The translations under genes and the position numbers were made by a program. Below are positions 22,317-33,291 of a stretch of 64,000 bases of DNA, piece after piece. A model generated the notes under the pieces. That model saw nothing but the letters and a program-made list of their open reading frames with translations, searched no databases and was not told the origin of the DNA. Numbering within the stretch: position 1 is the first letter of the stretch; each line of letters opens with the position of its first letter. This DNA comes from Linum tenue (taxonomy: Eukaryota > Streptophyta > Magnoliopsida > Malpighiales > Linaceae), in NCBI GenBank assembly GCA_946122785.1, contig CAMGYJ010000005.1, positions 39,484,002 to 39,548,001 on the forward strand. Direction: 5' to 3'.

Positions 22317-23145
22317 CTTGATAGAAGTTCGGAAATTGAGCTCTTGTTTTGGGTAGGAATTTCCCTAATTGGAGTTAGGGTTTGCCCTTTACTCCTAACC
22401 TTCTTCTCTACTAATTTCCTATGACAAAGGATTTGTTTTGGGTTTGTTTGATTGTTTCTTTCTTGTTTTGTGTTGTTTTGATTTCGTTTAGGGTGAAAGG
22501 GTTAAGACAAGGTGGTTTTTGAAGGGGTTGAGAGGTCTTAATTCCAAGGTTTATCTTTGTTTTCTTTTCTGCTAGCCTATATTAAGCATCTAGATTTTTA
22601 CCTCTAGTTTCCTCTTTTTTTTCTTTTGTTATTTAATTTGACAATATAAAATGGGTTGGTGCTTGAAAATCAACCAATATTGTCTAAAAAATTCATAACA
22701 AAAAATATTCTAAAATTAGCATTTTAAATGAAGATTATTATTATCCACCCCTTTGGGTGGCTAGGCTAGGCTATCTAGATTGGGAGATAGATTATGAAGG
22801 AATGGCCAAGGACATCAGTCATATTGTTTTGTATGATGTGAGTTTTACTTTGAATTGATAAGTCATTTTTTGTCATATAATCTAGTTCGAAACGATTGAA
22901 GTATTAGGCTCATATAAAAAATGAAACAGTTATTAAGGATTATTATTTCATCTAAAACGTACCATAAACTCTCATTCTCCAAGGTTTTAGGGTGACAACT
23001 TATAAACCATACAATGCATTATATTTGCTTATTATATTTGCAATTAAACAAGCGATTAGGGATTTCGATATATAGTGAGCACTCAACGTGGGGAGCTAAA
23101 TTGGCGCCTAACAAAAAAAAAAAAAAACACCAAAGTTAGCAGTTG
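22317..23145. other. AT-rich intergenic, nothing recognised
   Basis: No ORF, RNA or clear repeat. 23050-23115 resembles 26335-26400 (ATTAGGGATTTCG...GCTAAATTG...CTAAC), a short dispersed repeat. Confidence 0.35.
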
Positions 23146-23149
23146 ACTT

Positions 23150-23955
23150 GGGATCTTCATGCATGATAGGATGAGGTATTGTGTGCAACTATGCTTGAGA
23201 GATAACAACATGTCGAGCATCTATCCAGGTGTCATGCTTGATACCTAGTGTCCAAGATGGACCCCTTACCCCTACGACGATATCATGCTTTAGGGTCCTC
23301 ACTACGTAGATGGTAATTTGTCATGCTTGACACTTAGCTAGTCAACCATACTTAAAACAAGTGGTGTGGCATGCTTGGGGGTCGACATGATCAACTATGG
23401 CCATCATCTCATGATAGTAGTTACCACATTGGTCTTAAGTACCTTGATGCTCAATGTCTTAGTGATGTCCATGTTGAATCCCTTGTATGATGTCATGCTT
23501 GACACCAGATGGTCTACCATGTGAGGTCCATGCGTGACACCTAGAGTATTGATGAGATTGTTTGGTAGGTACCATGTTTGATACCCATGAGGCCTATCAT
23601 GCATTACTACTTGGGATGAGGTTGCATCGTGGCTAACCCTCTAGGATGATTTCATACCTGACACTTAGGTGGTTGAGGAATCAACGATGAGGAGGTTGAT
23701 AGATGCACATTGATCCCTTGAGGTGATGTCATGCCTGACATCCTGATGCTTCTAGGATCTTGACAAAGAGATACAGATGCTTACTCCCTTTGCACGATGC
23801 CCTACTCAATGGGTATTGACGTCTTGAGTGGTAGGCAACAAGGCTTGTTTGAGGGTGTCGGCATGTTATGCACTAACCCTCCTTGGATGACATCATGTTT
23901 GACGTCCTAAAACGATCGCATGTATGATTGGTCGACGGTGAGGAGGTATACACTG
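23150..23955. repeat. Degenerate interspersed CATGCTTGACACC motif region
   Basis: At least ten variants of (G)TCATGCTTGACACC recur every 30-110 bp (e.g. near 23235, 23285, 23320, 23370, 23495, 23535, 23570, 23720, 23885). Spacers often carry GGTCxACCATG or GAGGTTG words. The spacing is irregular, so this looks like a decayed tandem array, not a simple satellite. Frames across it (23404-23604 minus) are not gene-like. Confidence 0.55.
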
Positions 23956-23960
23956 AGGTA

Positions 23961-24647
23961 TAGGGATGACAATGGGTCGGGTTGGGTGGGGATTTGCCAA
24001 ACACAAACCCATGGGTTTATTCGTGAAAAAAACCCGGGATAAACCCTACTGGGTTTGAAAAACTCAAACCCAACCCGCTGGGTATCCGCGGGTTCATGGG
24101 GTACCCACGGGTTTTGGTCGTAAAAAATTTACAATAACAAGTTTCTATCAAAATTAAAGTCAAATATCAATCTATCGATACAAATTATCGATATATAAAA
24201 CACCATTCTAGAAAATTCAAGCAAATCACAAATTAACTATACAAATTGTTCAACACCAATCTAAAAAACTCAAGAAAATTGAAGCAAATCACAAATTATC
24301 CATAAATAACATTATTAATTGAAAGCTTCTTCCTTTCAATTAAGTTTCTTCACTCTCCACTCGATAACATCAACTTCATTTTACACAATTAGAAAGAAAA
24401 AATTAGACATGTCTCCACAAACATAAATAAGATTAGTTGTTTATAATATTAAATCTATCGAAAAAATTAATACGGGTGTGGGTGGGTACCCATGGGCCAG
24501 GTTTACCTACACCCAAATCCAACTCGGTGAATAATGAATGGGTTTAAACCCAAACCCGGCCCAAAACCCGTCAACACGAATTTTACCTGCGTTGGCCGGG
24601 TTGGGTCGGGTGGGTACCCGTGGGTTCGGGTTTTGTTGCCATCCCTG
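23961..24647. mobile_element. hAT-like MITE, family member 1
   Basis: 687 bp from TAGGGATGACAATGGG to TTGCCATCCCTG, flanked by a perfect 8-bp duplication CTGAGGTA (23953-23960 and 24648-24655). The ends hold GGGTCGGGTTGGGT and GGGTACCC words. The AT-rich middle (ACAATAACAAGTTTCTATC...) is shared with members 2 and 3. It has no coding capacity. The 8-bp duplication and TAGGG termini point to the hAT superfamily. Confidence 0.88.
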
Positions 24648-24806
24648 CTGAGGTATCTCGCTTGACAGTATGTGTAACCAAAAGTCTGTCGTGTATACCA
24701 ACTTAGACCAATTTAATTAACATGGTTAGATTGACCTTATAAACAATGATTGGAAATAGAATTCTATTTGCTGATTTTATTGGCTACCAAACAAGCTATT
24801 AGGGAT

Positions 24807-25500
24807 TAGGGATGGCAATGGGTCGGGTTGGGTCGGGTTTTGCTAAACTCAAACCCATGGGTTTATCCGTGAAAAAAAACTGGGGTAAAACCCATTGGGT
24901 TTGGAAAACTCAAACCCAACCCAACCCACTGGGTATCCGCGGGTTCATGGGTACCCACGGGTTTTTGTCGTAAAAAATTTACAATAACAAGTTCCTATCA
25001 AAATTAAAGTCAAATCTCAATCTCTCAATACAAATTATCCATATATAAAACACCATTCTAGAAAATTTAAGCAAATCACAAATTAACTATACAAATTGTT
25101 CAACACCAATCTTGAAAACTCAAGAAAATTGAAGCAAATCACAAATTATCCATAAATAATATGATTAATTGAAAGCTTTTTCTTTTCAATTAAGTTTCTT
25201 CACTCTCCACTCGATAAAATTAACTTCATTCTACACAATTAGAAAGAAAAAATTGGACATTTCTCCACAAACATAAATAAGATTAGTTGTTTAGAATATT
25301 AAATATATCGAGAAAATTAATTATATGGGTGTGGGCGGGTATCCATGGGGCGGGTTTACCTAAACACAAACCCAACCCGGTGAATAGTGAACATGTTTAA
25401 ACCCAAACCCGGCCCAAAACCCATCAATACGGATTTTACCAGCGTTAACCGGGTTGGGTCGGGTGGGTACCCATGGGTTCGGGTTTTGTTGCGATCCCTA
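24807..25500. mobile_element. hAT-like MITE, family member 2
   Basis: 694 bp, TAGGGATGGCAATGGG to GCGATCCCTA, same orientation as member 1 and closely similar throughout. Its left duplication TTAGGGAT is at 24799-24806. The right copy is interrupted after TTAG (25501-25504) by the next MITE and resumes as GGAT at 26341. Confidence 0.88.
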
Positions 25501-25504
25501 TTAG

Positions 25505-26332
25505 TCGGGGTGTTCAAACGGATTGGTTACCGTGGTAACCATATTAACTGGTAGCATTCGGTTAATTTGGTTTGGTTAATTTGGATAATTGGTTTGGTTT
25601 GGTTAAACAATTTAGCTTATTTGGTTTAGGTGGTTTGGTTTGGTTTCAACACTACTAACCAATGAAATCAATTAACCAATTAATGATACACTTAATATAC
25701 AAAATTATTTATACTTCCATGCAACCAACCAAACCAAACTTTCATGATTCCCTATTTTATTTCCATGCGCACAACAAACCAAAGCATTATGGGTAAAAAA
25801 TTAAATGGGTTGCCTATTTACTAAACCAAAACATTTTGGACAGCTACTAGACTTTAGGATTACGTAAAATACCATGACAGTCAACTCAAACTATCTATAG
25901 TTTAAGTGTTTTGTAGGGGAGCTTTAACTTCCTTATGAGTGGTTGGTATGTATTTAATATTTATGTTAAGGGTTTGTTGTAAGCTAACTATATTAGGTGC
26001 AGAGATGATGAATGGTGTATTAACTCGAATGATGATGATAATCATGGATGGTTAGTCTTATTATTATTGCTTATATATAATGATAGTTTATGATAGTAAT
26101 AACATATGGTTATGTTTTATTCATTAATATGATAATTGTTTTCATGTAATGTTATGTTAATTATTTGGTTAATCCGATTATCCAATTAATCAAACCAATT
26201 AAACTTTGGTTTGGTTAATTTGGTTTTCGTGTTAATTTGGACGGTTTGGTTAAGACATTTTATTCCATGGTTAATAAAAATTTAGGCTTAATTGGTTTGC
26301 TTATTACCACGATAACCATTTGAACACCCCTA
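25505..26332. mobile_element. hAT-like MITE of a different family, nested
   Basis: 828 bp from TCGGGGTGTTCAAACGG to CCATTTGAACACCCCTA. The ends are inverted copies over about 35 bp (GGGGTGTTCAAA.GG.TTA.CGTGGTAA). A perfect 8-bp duplication CCTATTAG stands at 25497-25504 and 26333-26340. The middle is full of GGTTTGGTTAATTTGG words. No coding capacity. It inserted across the end and target duplication of member 2. Confidence 0.88.
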
Positions 26333-26340
26333 CCTATTAG

Positions 26341-27002
26341 GGATTTCGGCCGACAGTAAGCCCTCGACGCGGGGTAGCTAAATTGTCATCTAACTTAAAA
26401 GAAAAAACAGAACGCCAAAGTCAACAAAATCAACACTCGACGGCCACCTTACTCAAAGTTACTGTTTTCTCAATACCTTATACCTCTATTAACGCTAACT
26501 AATCCTACGCCTTTCCCTAAGTATGACTTTAACCAGAACCACATGGCTTCTCTAAAGATTCTCAGTTAAGCTCATTGAGAACGATTCCCCGGTAAACAAA
26601 TGCGTAAAAGAAAGACTTACCGGCTTCTTTTCTTGTTCGGCCATAAAGACTTGCGAGAGTCTTTCTTGGACTCTGCTTAAGACTTAGATTGCAAGTTAGC
26701 ACGGATTCCAGTCCCTGCTCCAATAGTAATTCAATGGGCAAAATAAGTTCTCAATCTGCAGGCTAGGATATGCAAAAAGAGAAAATCGTCTTCATAGTCT
26801 GCAACTCATTGAACAGTCGGTGGCGCTTCTGAAGAGCTATCTTGCAGACATTCTTGTTTCCTCAGTTCACAGGTGTGCCTTTCGTTCTTGCAGTCTTTCT
26901 GATAGTCTTCTTATGAGTAAGCGAACTGGCATTGCATATCTTGCAGTGAGTGAACGGTGAGATGTTTCATTTCGTCTTTCAGGTCACTCCCACTGTTATG
27001 CT
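26341..27002 (+). promoter_or_regulatory. Upstream region of the second fucosyltransferase
   Basis: From about 26395 this matches 32885-33290 upstream of the third fucosyltransferase (ACACTCGACGGCCACCT, CACATGGCTTCTCTA and other blocks). The duplicated unit therefore included promoter and leader. About 220 bp (26760-26980) have no counterpart in the other copy. A short out-of-frame ATG (27000s, GTTATGCTATGG) precedes the main start in both copies. Confidence 0.55.
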
Positions 27003-28685
27003 ATGGAAAACCATCAAGGACTTACAGTTCCACGGAGTTTCCTGACTGCTATGGCCGTTTGCTTCATAGCTTTGCCTGTTTTGGTCATCTTGGTCCCTGG
27101 GATTCATCATGAATCCTCTATCTCGGATGTGCTCGGGCGATTGTACAAACTACACCCAGTTGGACAAGGAGTTGCTCATAATGACAGCAATGCACACAAC
27201 CTGTCTGATGATGGTCTTTTTGCTCCAGGGTTCGATGAGAAGTCATGCTTAAGCAGATTCCAGCACCGCCTTTACAGCAAATCTGAAAGGAAGCCTTCTG
27301 CTTATTTACTCTCCAAACTGAGAAGCTACGAACATCTCCACAGGCGTTGTGGCCTCTACACTGATCCCTACAACAGAACCCTGACAGTGATCAGGTCAGG
27401 GGAGGACGTCGATGATACCTCCACTGGTAGCATTACTGCCTGTAAATATCTCATATGGCATCCTGTGAATGGCCTAGGGAACAGAATGATAAGTCTGGCA
27501 TCCACATTTCTCTACGCTTTGCTAACCGACAGAGTTCTTCTTGCTGATCTTACCCAAGACATGGCTGATCTCTTCTGCGAGCCGTTTCTGGGCTCTCCTT
27601 GGATCCTACCTCTGCAGTTTCCTCTCAGGAACCTTGCCCGTAACGGTAAGTTAAGATTTGCTCACAGCGTTGGCAAAGCACTGAAGAACAGCACATTGAA
27701 AGTGACACCACCAGACTCCCCTGCCAAAGCACCTCCATTTCTTTTCATTAATCTATACCAAGGGGCGTACGCTGATGAGCCTAGTAGTTTCTACTGCGAT
27801 GAAAGCCAATCATTTCTTCGGAGAGTTCCCTGTCTGAGTCTGCTATCGGATCAATACTTCGTGCCTTCTCTCTTCCTCATTAAGTCATTCAAAAAGGAGG
27901 CAATCAGACTGTTCCCCGAGAAAGAAGCAGTCTACCATCACCTGGTCCACTATCTAATGCTCCCTTCGAATCAGGCTTGGGAGCTAATCACCAAATTCTA
28001 CGAAGCAAACCTTGCCAAAGCAAATGAAAGGATTGGGCTCCAAGTAAGAGTCTTTGAAGACCAATTCATTCCAATTCTTACTGATAACATTGTGACTTGC
28101 TTGCAGAACCAAACCCATCTTCCTAATATCGACAACAAGAAACCGAAACTTTCATCTTCTTCTTCCTCACCCAGAAATCAGACACCGTCACCACCAACAA
28201 CAACAGCTGTCCTAATAACATCCTTGTACCCACAATTCTACCAGAACCTCAGCACAATGTACTCAAACAAACAAACAGTTAGCGGCGAAGTGATCAAGTT
28301 TTACCAGCCGAGCCACGAGGGGAAGCAGAGGTTCGGGGACAGCGAGCACAACATGAAGGCATTGGTTGAGATATATCTGCTTAGCATGTGTGAGAAGCTG
28401 GTGATTAGCGCAGATTCGACCTTTGGGTATGCAGCTCAGGGTTTAGGAGCAAGTCGAGCCTGGATCCTGCTACGACCGGGGTATGGTTTCCGTGATTCAT
28501 GTGTAAGAGACCTGTCAATAGAGCCATGCTTTCAATGGCCTCCTCCGTATAGGAACTGCATTGGCGATAGAAACAACAGCGGCAGCAGCAGAGACGATGA
28601 TGTTACTGAAAATGTGGCTTATTTGAAGCATTGCGAGGACTGGAAGAGTGGAGTGAAACTAGTTGACGTTCATGAAGAGTTGTAG
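27003..28685 (+). CDS. Plant alpha-1,2-fucosyltransferase (GT37), second gene
   Basis: A single open frame of 560 residues from ATG 27003. A hydrophobic span at ~14-31 (FLTAMAVCFIALPVLVILV) gives the usual type II Golgi anchor. GT37 blocks follow: HPVNGLGNRMISLASTFLYA at ~152, RIGLQVRVFE at ~342, and from ~445 GDSEHNMKALVEIYLLSMCE then DSTFGYAAQGLGASRAW. A Ser/Pro/Thr-rich insert lies at ~380-400. Length and motifs fit an intact enzyme that adds fucose to cell-wall polysaccharide or arabinogalactan galactose; the substrate cannot be told. It is nearly identical in long stretches to the pseudogene at 33292, its tandem duplicate. The stem has one copy of a 21-residue unit (HPVGQGVAHNDSNAHNLSDD) that is tripled in the duplicate. 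Confidence 0.94.
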   Translation: MENHQGLTVPRSFLTAMAVCFIALPVLVILVPGIHHESSISDVLGRLYKLHPVGQGVAHNDSNAHNLSDDGLFAPGFDEKSCLSRFQHRLYSKSERKPSAYLLSKLRSYEHLHRRCGLYTDPYNRTLTVIRSGEDVDDTSTGSITACKYLIWHPVNGLGNRMISLASTFLYALLTDRVLLADLTQDMADLFCEPFLGSPWILPLQFPLRNLARNGKLRFAHSVGKALKNSTLKVTPPDSPAKAPPFLFINLYQGAYADEPSSFYCDESQSFLRRVPCLSLLSDQYFVPSLFLIKSFKKEAIRLFPEKEAVYHHLVHYLMLPSNQAWELITKFYEANLAKANERIGLQVRVFEDQFIPILTDNIVTCLQNQTHLPNIDNKKPKLSSSSSSPRNQTPSPPTTTAVLITSLYPQFYQNLSTMYSNKQTVSGEVIKFYQPSHEGKQRFGDSEHNMKALVEIYLLSMCEKLVISADSTFGYAAQGLGASRAWILLRPGYGFRDSCVRDLSIEPCFQWPPPYRNCIGDRNNSGSSRDDDVTENVAYLKHCEDWKSGVKLVDVHEEL

Positions 28686-28867
28686 AAGCTAGCTCAAGAT
28701 GGGGATGATTGAATTCTTTAGGAGGAGGAATATGGGCAATTTGTTTATCAGTAGAACGAAGTGAGAAATATAGTTGAATTTCCTTTTAGGGTTTGGTTGT
28801 CTGCTGGTACTCGGAATGGGCAGGAATAAAGCTAATTTCATATTTAAGAGAGTAGAAAGAGGAAATT

Positions 28868-28873
28868 AATAAA
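28868..28873 (+). terminator. Possible polyadenylation signal, second fucosyltransferase
   Basis: AATAAA, 183 bp after the stop codon, in AT-rich sequence. A similar GAATAAAGCTA word at 28826 is an alternative. Confidence 0.35.
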
Positions 28874-29520
28874 ATATTTGTTTTATAAGATGAATTCCTT
28901 GTTTTGGTAACTTCAGTTGGTTTAAAAATAGGATGAAATTTTTGAACTAATTCATTCTATTTGATGAATTTAATTTGTTTTCCGATGGGTAATATATGTT
29001 TATAGATCAGTGTGTATTGTTACTCTGCTAGTCTCATCCGTTACGATTCGTCTCATTCTCGATTCATTTTATCTAAATTATATGCAATTTTATTCTTGTT
29101 GTAATAAAATTGTAAATAGGCAAGAACCTCAGTAAGCTAATATTTAGTTTGTCATATATTGTTTTTCAGTTTTTATATGAAATTTAAGTGTGTATCCTTT
29201 AAGAATATATACTTATATGGATCGACTTAACCTCGACAAGTGGCCCAAAATAAAACACTCTATATGAATTTGACCTATTGTAATTCCTACTTTAAAGTGG
29301 ATAAAAAAATCAAAAAAATTCAAATGATTTTGAGGGTCATCTTGATGGGTTGTTTGTATAGTTTATTTATTAACAATGAGTTATTTGGTAAAAAATAATC
29401 TATTTTGTTATAAAATTGCTTACACCTAAAAATTAATTTCATACTACATCGATTAAAGAATACCTGGGAATTCCCAAGAAAATAAAATGAAAGAATGGCA
29501 CAACTAAGACGTTTTGAAAG
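28874..29520. other. AT-rich intergenic, nothing recognised
   Basis: No ORF, tRNA or repeat that I can define. Confidence 0.35.
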
Positions 29521-29529
29521 TTGGCGCTC

Positions 29530-29715
29530 AAAGGTAGTTGCCTCATTTGCAGTAGTTACCCAAGTACCTTAAGATGTGTGAGTAGTTTCATTCTGGATTG
29601 TGGGAATATAATCCATTTCATTCATCTCAGTAGCGACCTTCTGTCGCATGAAATGGTAATCAATGGATATATGATTAGTTCTAGAGTACACGAGAAGGTT
29701 GTGAGCTTTAGCATC
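29530..29715 (-). pseudogene. Scrap of a copia RNase H / pol C-terminus
   Basis: On minus from about 29692 the frame reads SRTNHISIDYHFMRQKVATE, then MDYIPTIQNE and a stop. This corresponds to the [13 protein letters not shown]..K block at the end of copia pol (compare the intact context at 6190-6240 in this window). Nothing else of the element is left nearby. Confidence 0.65.
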
Positions 29716-29795
29716 CCGTCACTCTTGACTTTTCTAAAGTATAAGAGATTTAATGGTTTTATAAAGCCAGCTCACTATTAAACATTAAATGAGCT

Positions 29796-30522
29796 AGTCA
29801 GACATTATTGGTTTGGGTTTTTGGATACAAGTGGCTAAGCTCCCTTTTCCTAGTATAGAGGGTCGACGACCCCCACGTCCTCGATAGTCGATGCCCCTTA
29901 CTCCTTGTAACAAGCTAGTGGATATGAAATATGCCTTTAAGAAACTTAAGACTGGAAACAATGCAGACTTGAAGCCACCAAAGACAGGCATGGTACCAAG
30001 ATATGAAATTTTGCTAAGTATGGAGCCAAGGTGGTACCAAGCCAGCAAGACAGGCTTGGTACCAAGACATAAAATTGGCTAAGTTTGGAGTCTTGATGAT
30101 CCGGTAGCAAGACGACAGGGTACCAAGCCGGCAAGATATATTGGGTATCAAGTTACCAAATCTCCTAAAAAATTAAGTATCGAGATCAAACTGGTAGATT
30201 GCCAACCCGATGAGGAGATGACAAGGTGGCCACCCGATTGGGTACCAAGCTATCATGGTCAATCCCTATATTGTCAAGACTAAGTATGAAATCTTGGGGG
30301 TGGAGACCGGTCGCCCAGGATGTCGAGCTGAGAGGATACAAATTTGACGAGGATACCAACTTGATGAGATTCTAAAAACTAAGTATGGAGACCAAGCAGA
30401 CAAGACTGACTTGGTAGTAGGGGTCGACATGACTGGCTTGGTAGCAAGGGGTATCAAGCCGGAGAGACAACAATAGCAAGAGCAAGACATAGCAACAAAA
30501 CTAAGTGGGGAGTCTTGGGGGT
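29796..30522 (+). repeat. Decayed repeat-rich 3' region of an LTR element
   Basis: Words such as AAGACAGGCTTGGTACCAAG, GCTAAGTATGGAG and GTATCAAG recur at irregular ~60-120-bp spacing. The last one ends GGAGTCTTGGGGGT just before TGTCAGGGG, as a polypurine tract would before a 3' LTR. Short minus frames here have no domain. Confidence 0.45.
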
Positions 30523-31125
30523 TGTCAGGGGTGAGGTCAAGATTTTTTCATGGACGCAATGCAAGGAGCCTTAACCCCATCCAGTCAAGACAAGGTGCAA
30601 GACTCAACACCAACCAGACCTGGCGTCAAGGCCATCAAGTACTAACCAATTAACAAGACAGGCCAAGGGGCCCCAAGGTGATGTGAGTCAACACCAAGGC
30701 GACGGTTACCCATTGGTCAACAAGGCGGCGATAAGGGGTCCCTAAGACAGTTGGAGCAATAGGCGAGTTAGCGGTTACCAAGGCAGCCCACCTAGAGGAT
30801 AGTTACCAGCTGGTCACCAAGGTGGCGACGAGGACCCTGAAGTGGTTGGCAATGAGAGTCCATAGGCAGTTAAGTAACCGACAAGCTAGCAGTTACCGAG
30901 GCGGTTACATGTGATGGCTATAAATAGGAGAAATGAAGACTGGAAAATGGTTTCACAACCAAACATTTGACACTACCCTATGTCAAACTTTATGTTTTCT
31001 CTGCAATTTAGCCATAACCTTTAGTTTCCAGAGCTTTCACTGAACCTCCATAGGAGTAGGTGTAATTAGCTTAGCTTGTTCCCAAAAAACCAATAAAAAT
31101 ATCATACACCCTCGTTCGAACATTG
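30523..31125 (+). repeat. Probable decayed 3' or solo LTR
   Basis: Starts TGTCAGGGGTGAGG after a purine-rich tract. It contains CTATAAATAG at about 30918 and an AATAAAAAT signal at about 31095, and could end at GTTCGAACA near 31125. This order (TG start, TATA, poly-A signal, CA end) fits an LTR of a Ty3/gypsy element. The right end and any target duplication are uncertain. Confidence 0.45.
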
Positions 31126-31728
31126 TTCGGGGAGGTGTGAATCGTGTTGATTTTCATTGTTCAAGAAGTCAAAGGTGCATTTATTGAGATCAAACACAAA
31201 AAGTTTCCTCGCCGAAAAACACCAATCATGGGATGGATTATTTTGGTTCATGTATAATACAAATAACAGAGAAATGTCTTATTGAAAATAACGCATAACA
31301 CTCTGTTATTTTCAAATAACGCATTCCTTTCTTACTTTTCCATCTTTGTCCTTCCGTTTTACGCTTTTTCTCCAACCTTCCCCCTCTTTCCTTGCCGGGA
31401 CAACAAGTCTTTCTTCTCTTCTTCTAGTTTATAAACTTTATAGCTGAACGAACACCCAAATCCATCATTGAAACAATTGATTCACGCCATGGAGAAGAAG
31501 AATCATCGATTCTCCGGGATGGAGCATCTTCATCGTTGGTTTGTCTACTAGGTCCCTAACATACTTGATCACCACTCCAACGAATCGAGTTGTGATCTTT
31601 TCTGACAATGTGAGGATCAAGGAGAGGTTATTGAATTTGCACCTTCTCTTCGCGACAACAGCGAGAGGCAACTCGTAGTCCCCATACGAAGAGGAAGCTC
31701 TTGAGGAAGAGAAAAGTTAATCTGCTAG
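31126..31728. other. Intergenic, nothing firm
   Basis: 31126-31210 may be decayed element interior. 31300-31728 shows no convincing gene; a minus frame at 31671-31465 has no known motif. Confidence 0.3.
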
Positions 31729-31744
31729 CTTGAAGATTCGTTAG

Positions 31745-31867
31745 ACGAACAAGGGATTGGCCTAGTGGTAATACCATTAGCCTAGAACCTGAAGGTCCCA
31801 GGTTCGAATCCCTTAAGTAGTACCTTAATCACAAATTGAAACCTATATCACCCTTATAAAAAAAAAA
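31745..31867 (+). mobile_element. tRNA-derived SINE
   Basis: 123 bp. A pol III box A (TGGCCTAGTGG, 31758-31768) and a perfect box B (GGTTCGAATCC, 31801-31811) lie 32 bp apart, followed by a tRNA-unrelated body and a run of ten A. Perfect 16-bp duplications CTTGAAGATTCGTTAG flank it at 31729-31744 and 31868-31883. These are hallmarks of LINE-machinery retroposition. It is not a functional tRNA: no acceptor stem pairing or CCA context. The insertion looks young because the duplications are unchanged. Confidence 0.92.
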
Positions 31868-31883
31868 CTTGAAGATTCGTTAG

Positions 31884-32258
31884 CAGATACTAACTGATAT
31901 CCAAAATACATGAACTAGTCTCCAAGTACTAAAGTATCTAGAGAGCACAGACTAGTATTCAAGGTTTGCTAATTGATATCCACCATGAATCAACTATTAT
32001 CCCAAATTAACAAACTAATATCTAGACAACACAAAATAGCATCTGTACAGAACATAATTAGTATCCAGATAACACATAAGAGTGTCCATATTGAATACTA
32101 GTTGGTTGATTATGGATATTAGTTGGTATATGCTATCTGTATACTAGTTTGTGATGTTTTGAATACTAGTCTGTGCTATCTAGATACTTTAGTAAATCAG
32201 CAGGCTTAATTACTAGTTTATACATTTTGGATATTAGTTAGTATATACTAACAACTTA
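31884..32258. repeat. Foldback-like region with inverted ACTAGTAT motifs
   Basis: The left half carries ACTAACTGATATCCAAAATA, CACAGACTAGTATTC and similar words. The right half carries their reverse complements in mirrored order (GAATACTAGTCTGTG, TATTTTGG-type TTTTGGATATTAGTTAGTAT), ending near 32244. The arms are imperfect and the centre is near 32065. No target duplication is recognised, so a foldback MITE is likely but not proven. The SINE sits at its left edge. Confidence 0.55.
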
Positions 32259-32884
32259 TGCAGTTAGCAGAATAACTAGGCTGCCTCAGGAATGGCCAAT
32301 AATTTTTCATTGGTTTCTCGATTTGCTCAATCCATTGACCTACAACTAAAAATCGAGTATGTTGGCTGACAAACATTTTCTTAGGACATAGTGTAAGGAT
32401 GAGAAATTTTATTTTCCTATCAAATTTGCTATTGCATTGTTTATAATATTTTAACGTTTAAAGTTTGACATGTACGCATTGTATTTCACGTCAAGAGAAA
32501 CAAATATGGACTAAAAGTTATGGTTATGCATTTCCTATCAACACTATATTTCGTTAGACAAACTTTTTTTTTGTTATGTCATTTTTCTTTTCAACAATAG
32601 ATAACTAAGTGATTGTATCATTAAATAGACAGATCATGACTCATGAGTAATTTTTGAGAAATGTTATAATCATTAAAAATATAATGTTCGGTTATTGATA
32701 AAATGTTATTATGATTTCAAAATTTTGAAAATAAGTTCGAAATCATCTTATGTCATACAAGATTATACATTTCAAATAATTTGAAAAAATTAAAATGCAC
32801 ATTCAATACAATAGGCTATGTTCAAATACCACAATTTGGAAATAGAATTATATTTCCTGAGTTTCTATTCCTTCCGTCGTCTAA
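32259..32884. other. AT-rich intergenic, nothing recognised
   Basis: No ORF, RNA or delimited repeat found. Confidence 0.35.
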
Positions 32885-33291
32885 TTTAAAAAGAAAAAAC
32901 ACACAGAACAACAAAAGTCAACACTCGACGGCCACCTAATTACTCAGCTAATTGTTTTTTCAATACCTCTATTTACGATAACTAATCCTTCGCCTTTCCC
33001 GAAGTATATATATGACTTTAACTAAAACCACATGGCTTCTCTATAGGTAGGTCATTAAGTAAAACCGCATGGCTTTACAATAAGCTAATTCAGAAAGATT
33101 CCCCAGCAAACAAAAGCGTAAAAGAATGACTTATTAGCTGCTTATTTTCCTTTTCTGGCATAAATAATTACGAGTCTTTCTTTGACTCTGCTGCAACACT
33201 TAGATTACAAGGTAACACGGATTCCAACCAATACTTCAACAGTAATTCATTGCGTAAATTCTCAATCTCAGGTCACTCCCATTGCTATGCT
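32885..33291 (+). promoter_or_regulatory. Duplicated upstream region of the third fucosyltransferase
   Basis: Homologous to 26395-27002, with small indels and lacking about 220 bp of the leader found there. Confidence 0.5.

Noticed and set aside
31750..31830. tRNA gene
   Set aside because: Boxes A and B are present, but the sequence continues into a SINE body with an A-tail and flanking 16-bp duplications, and no acceptor stem pairs.
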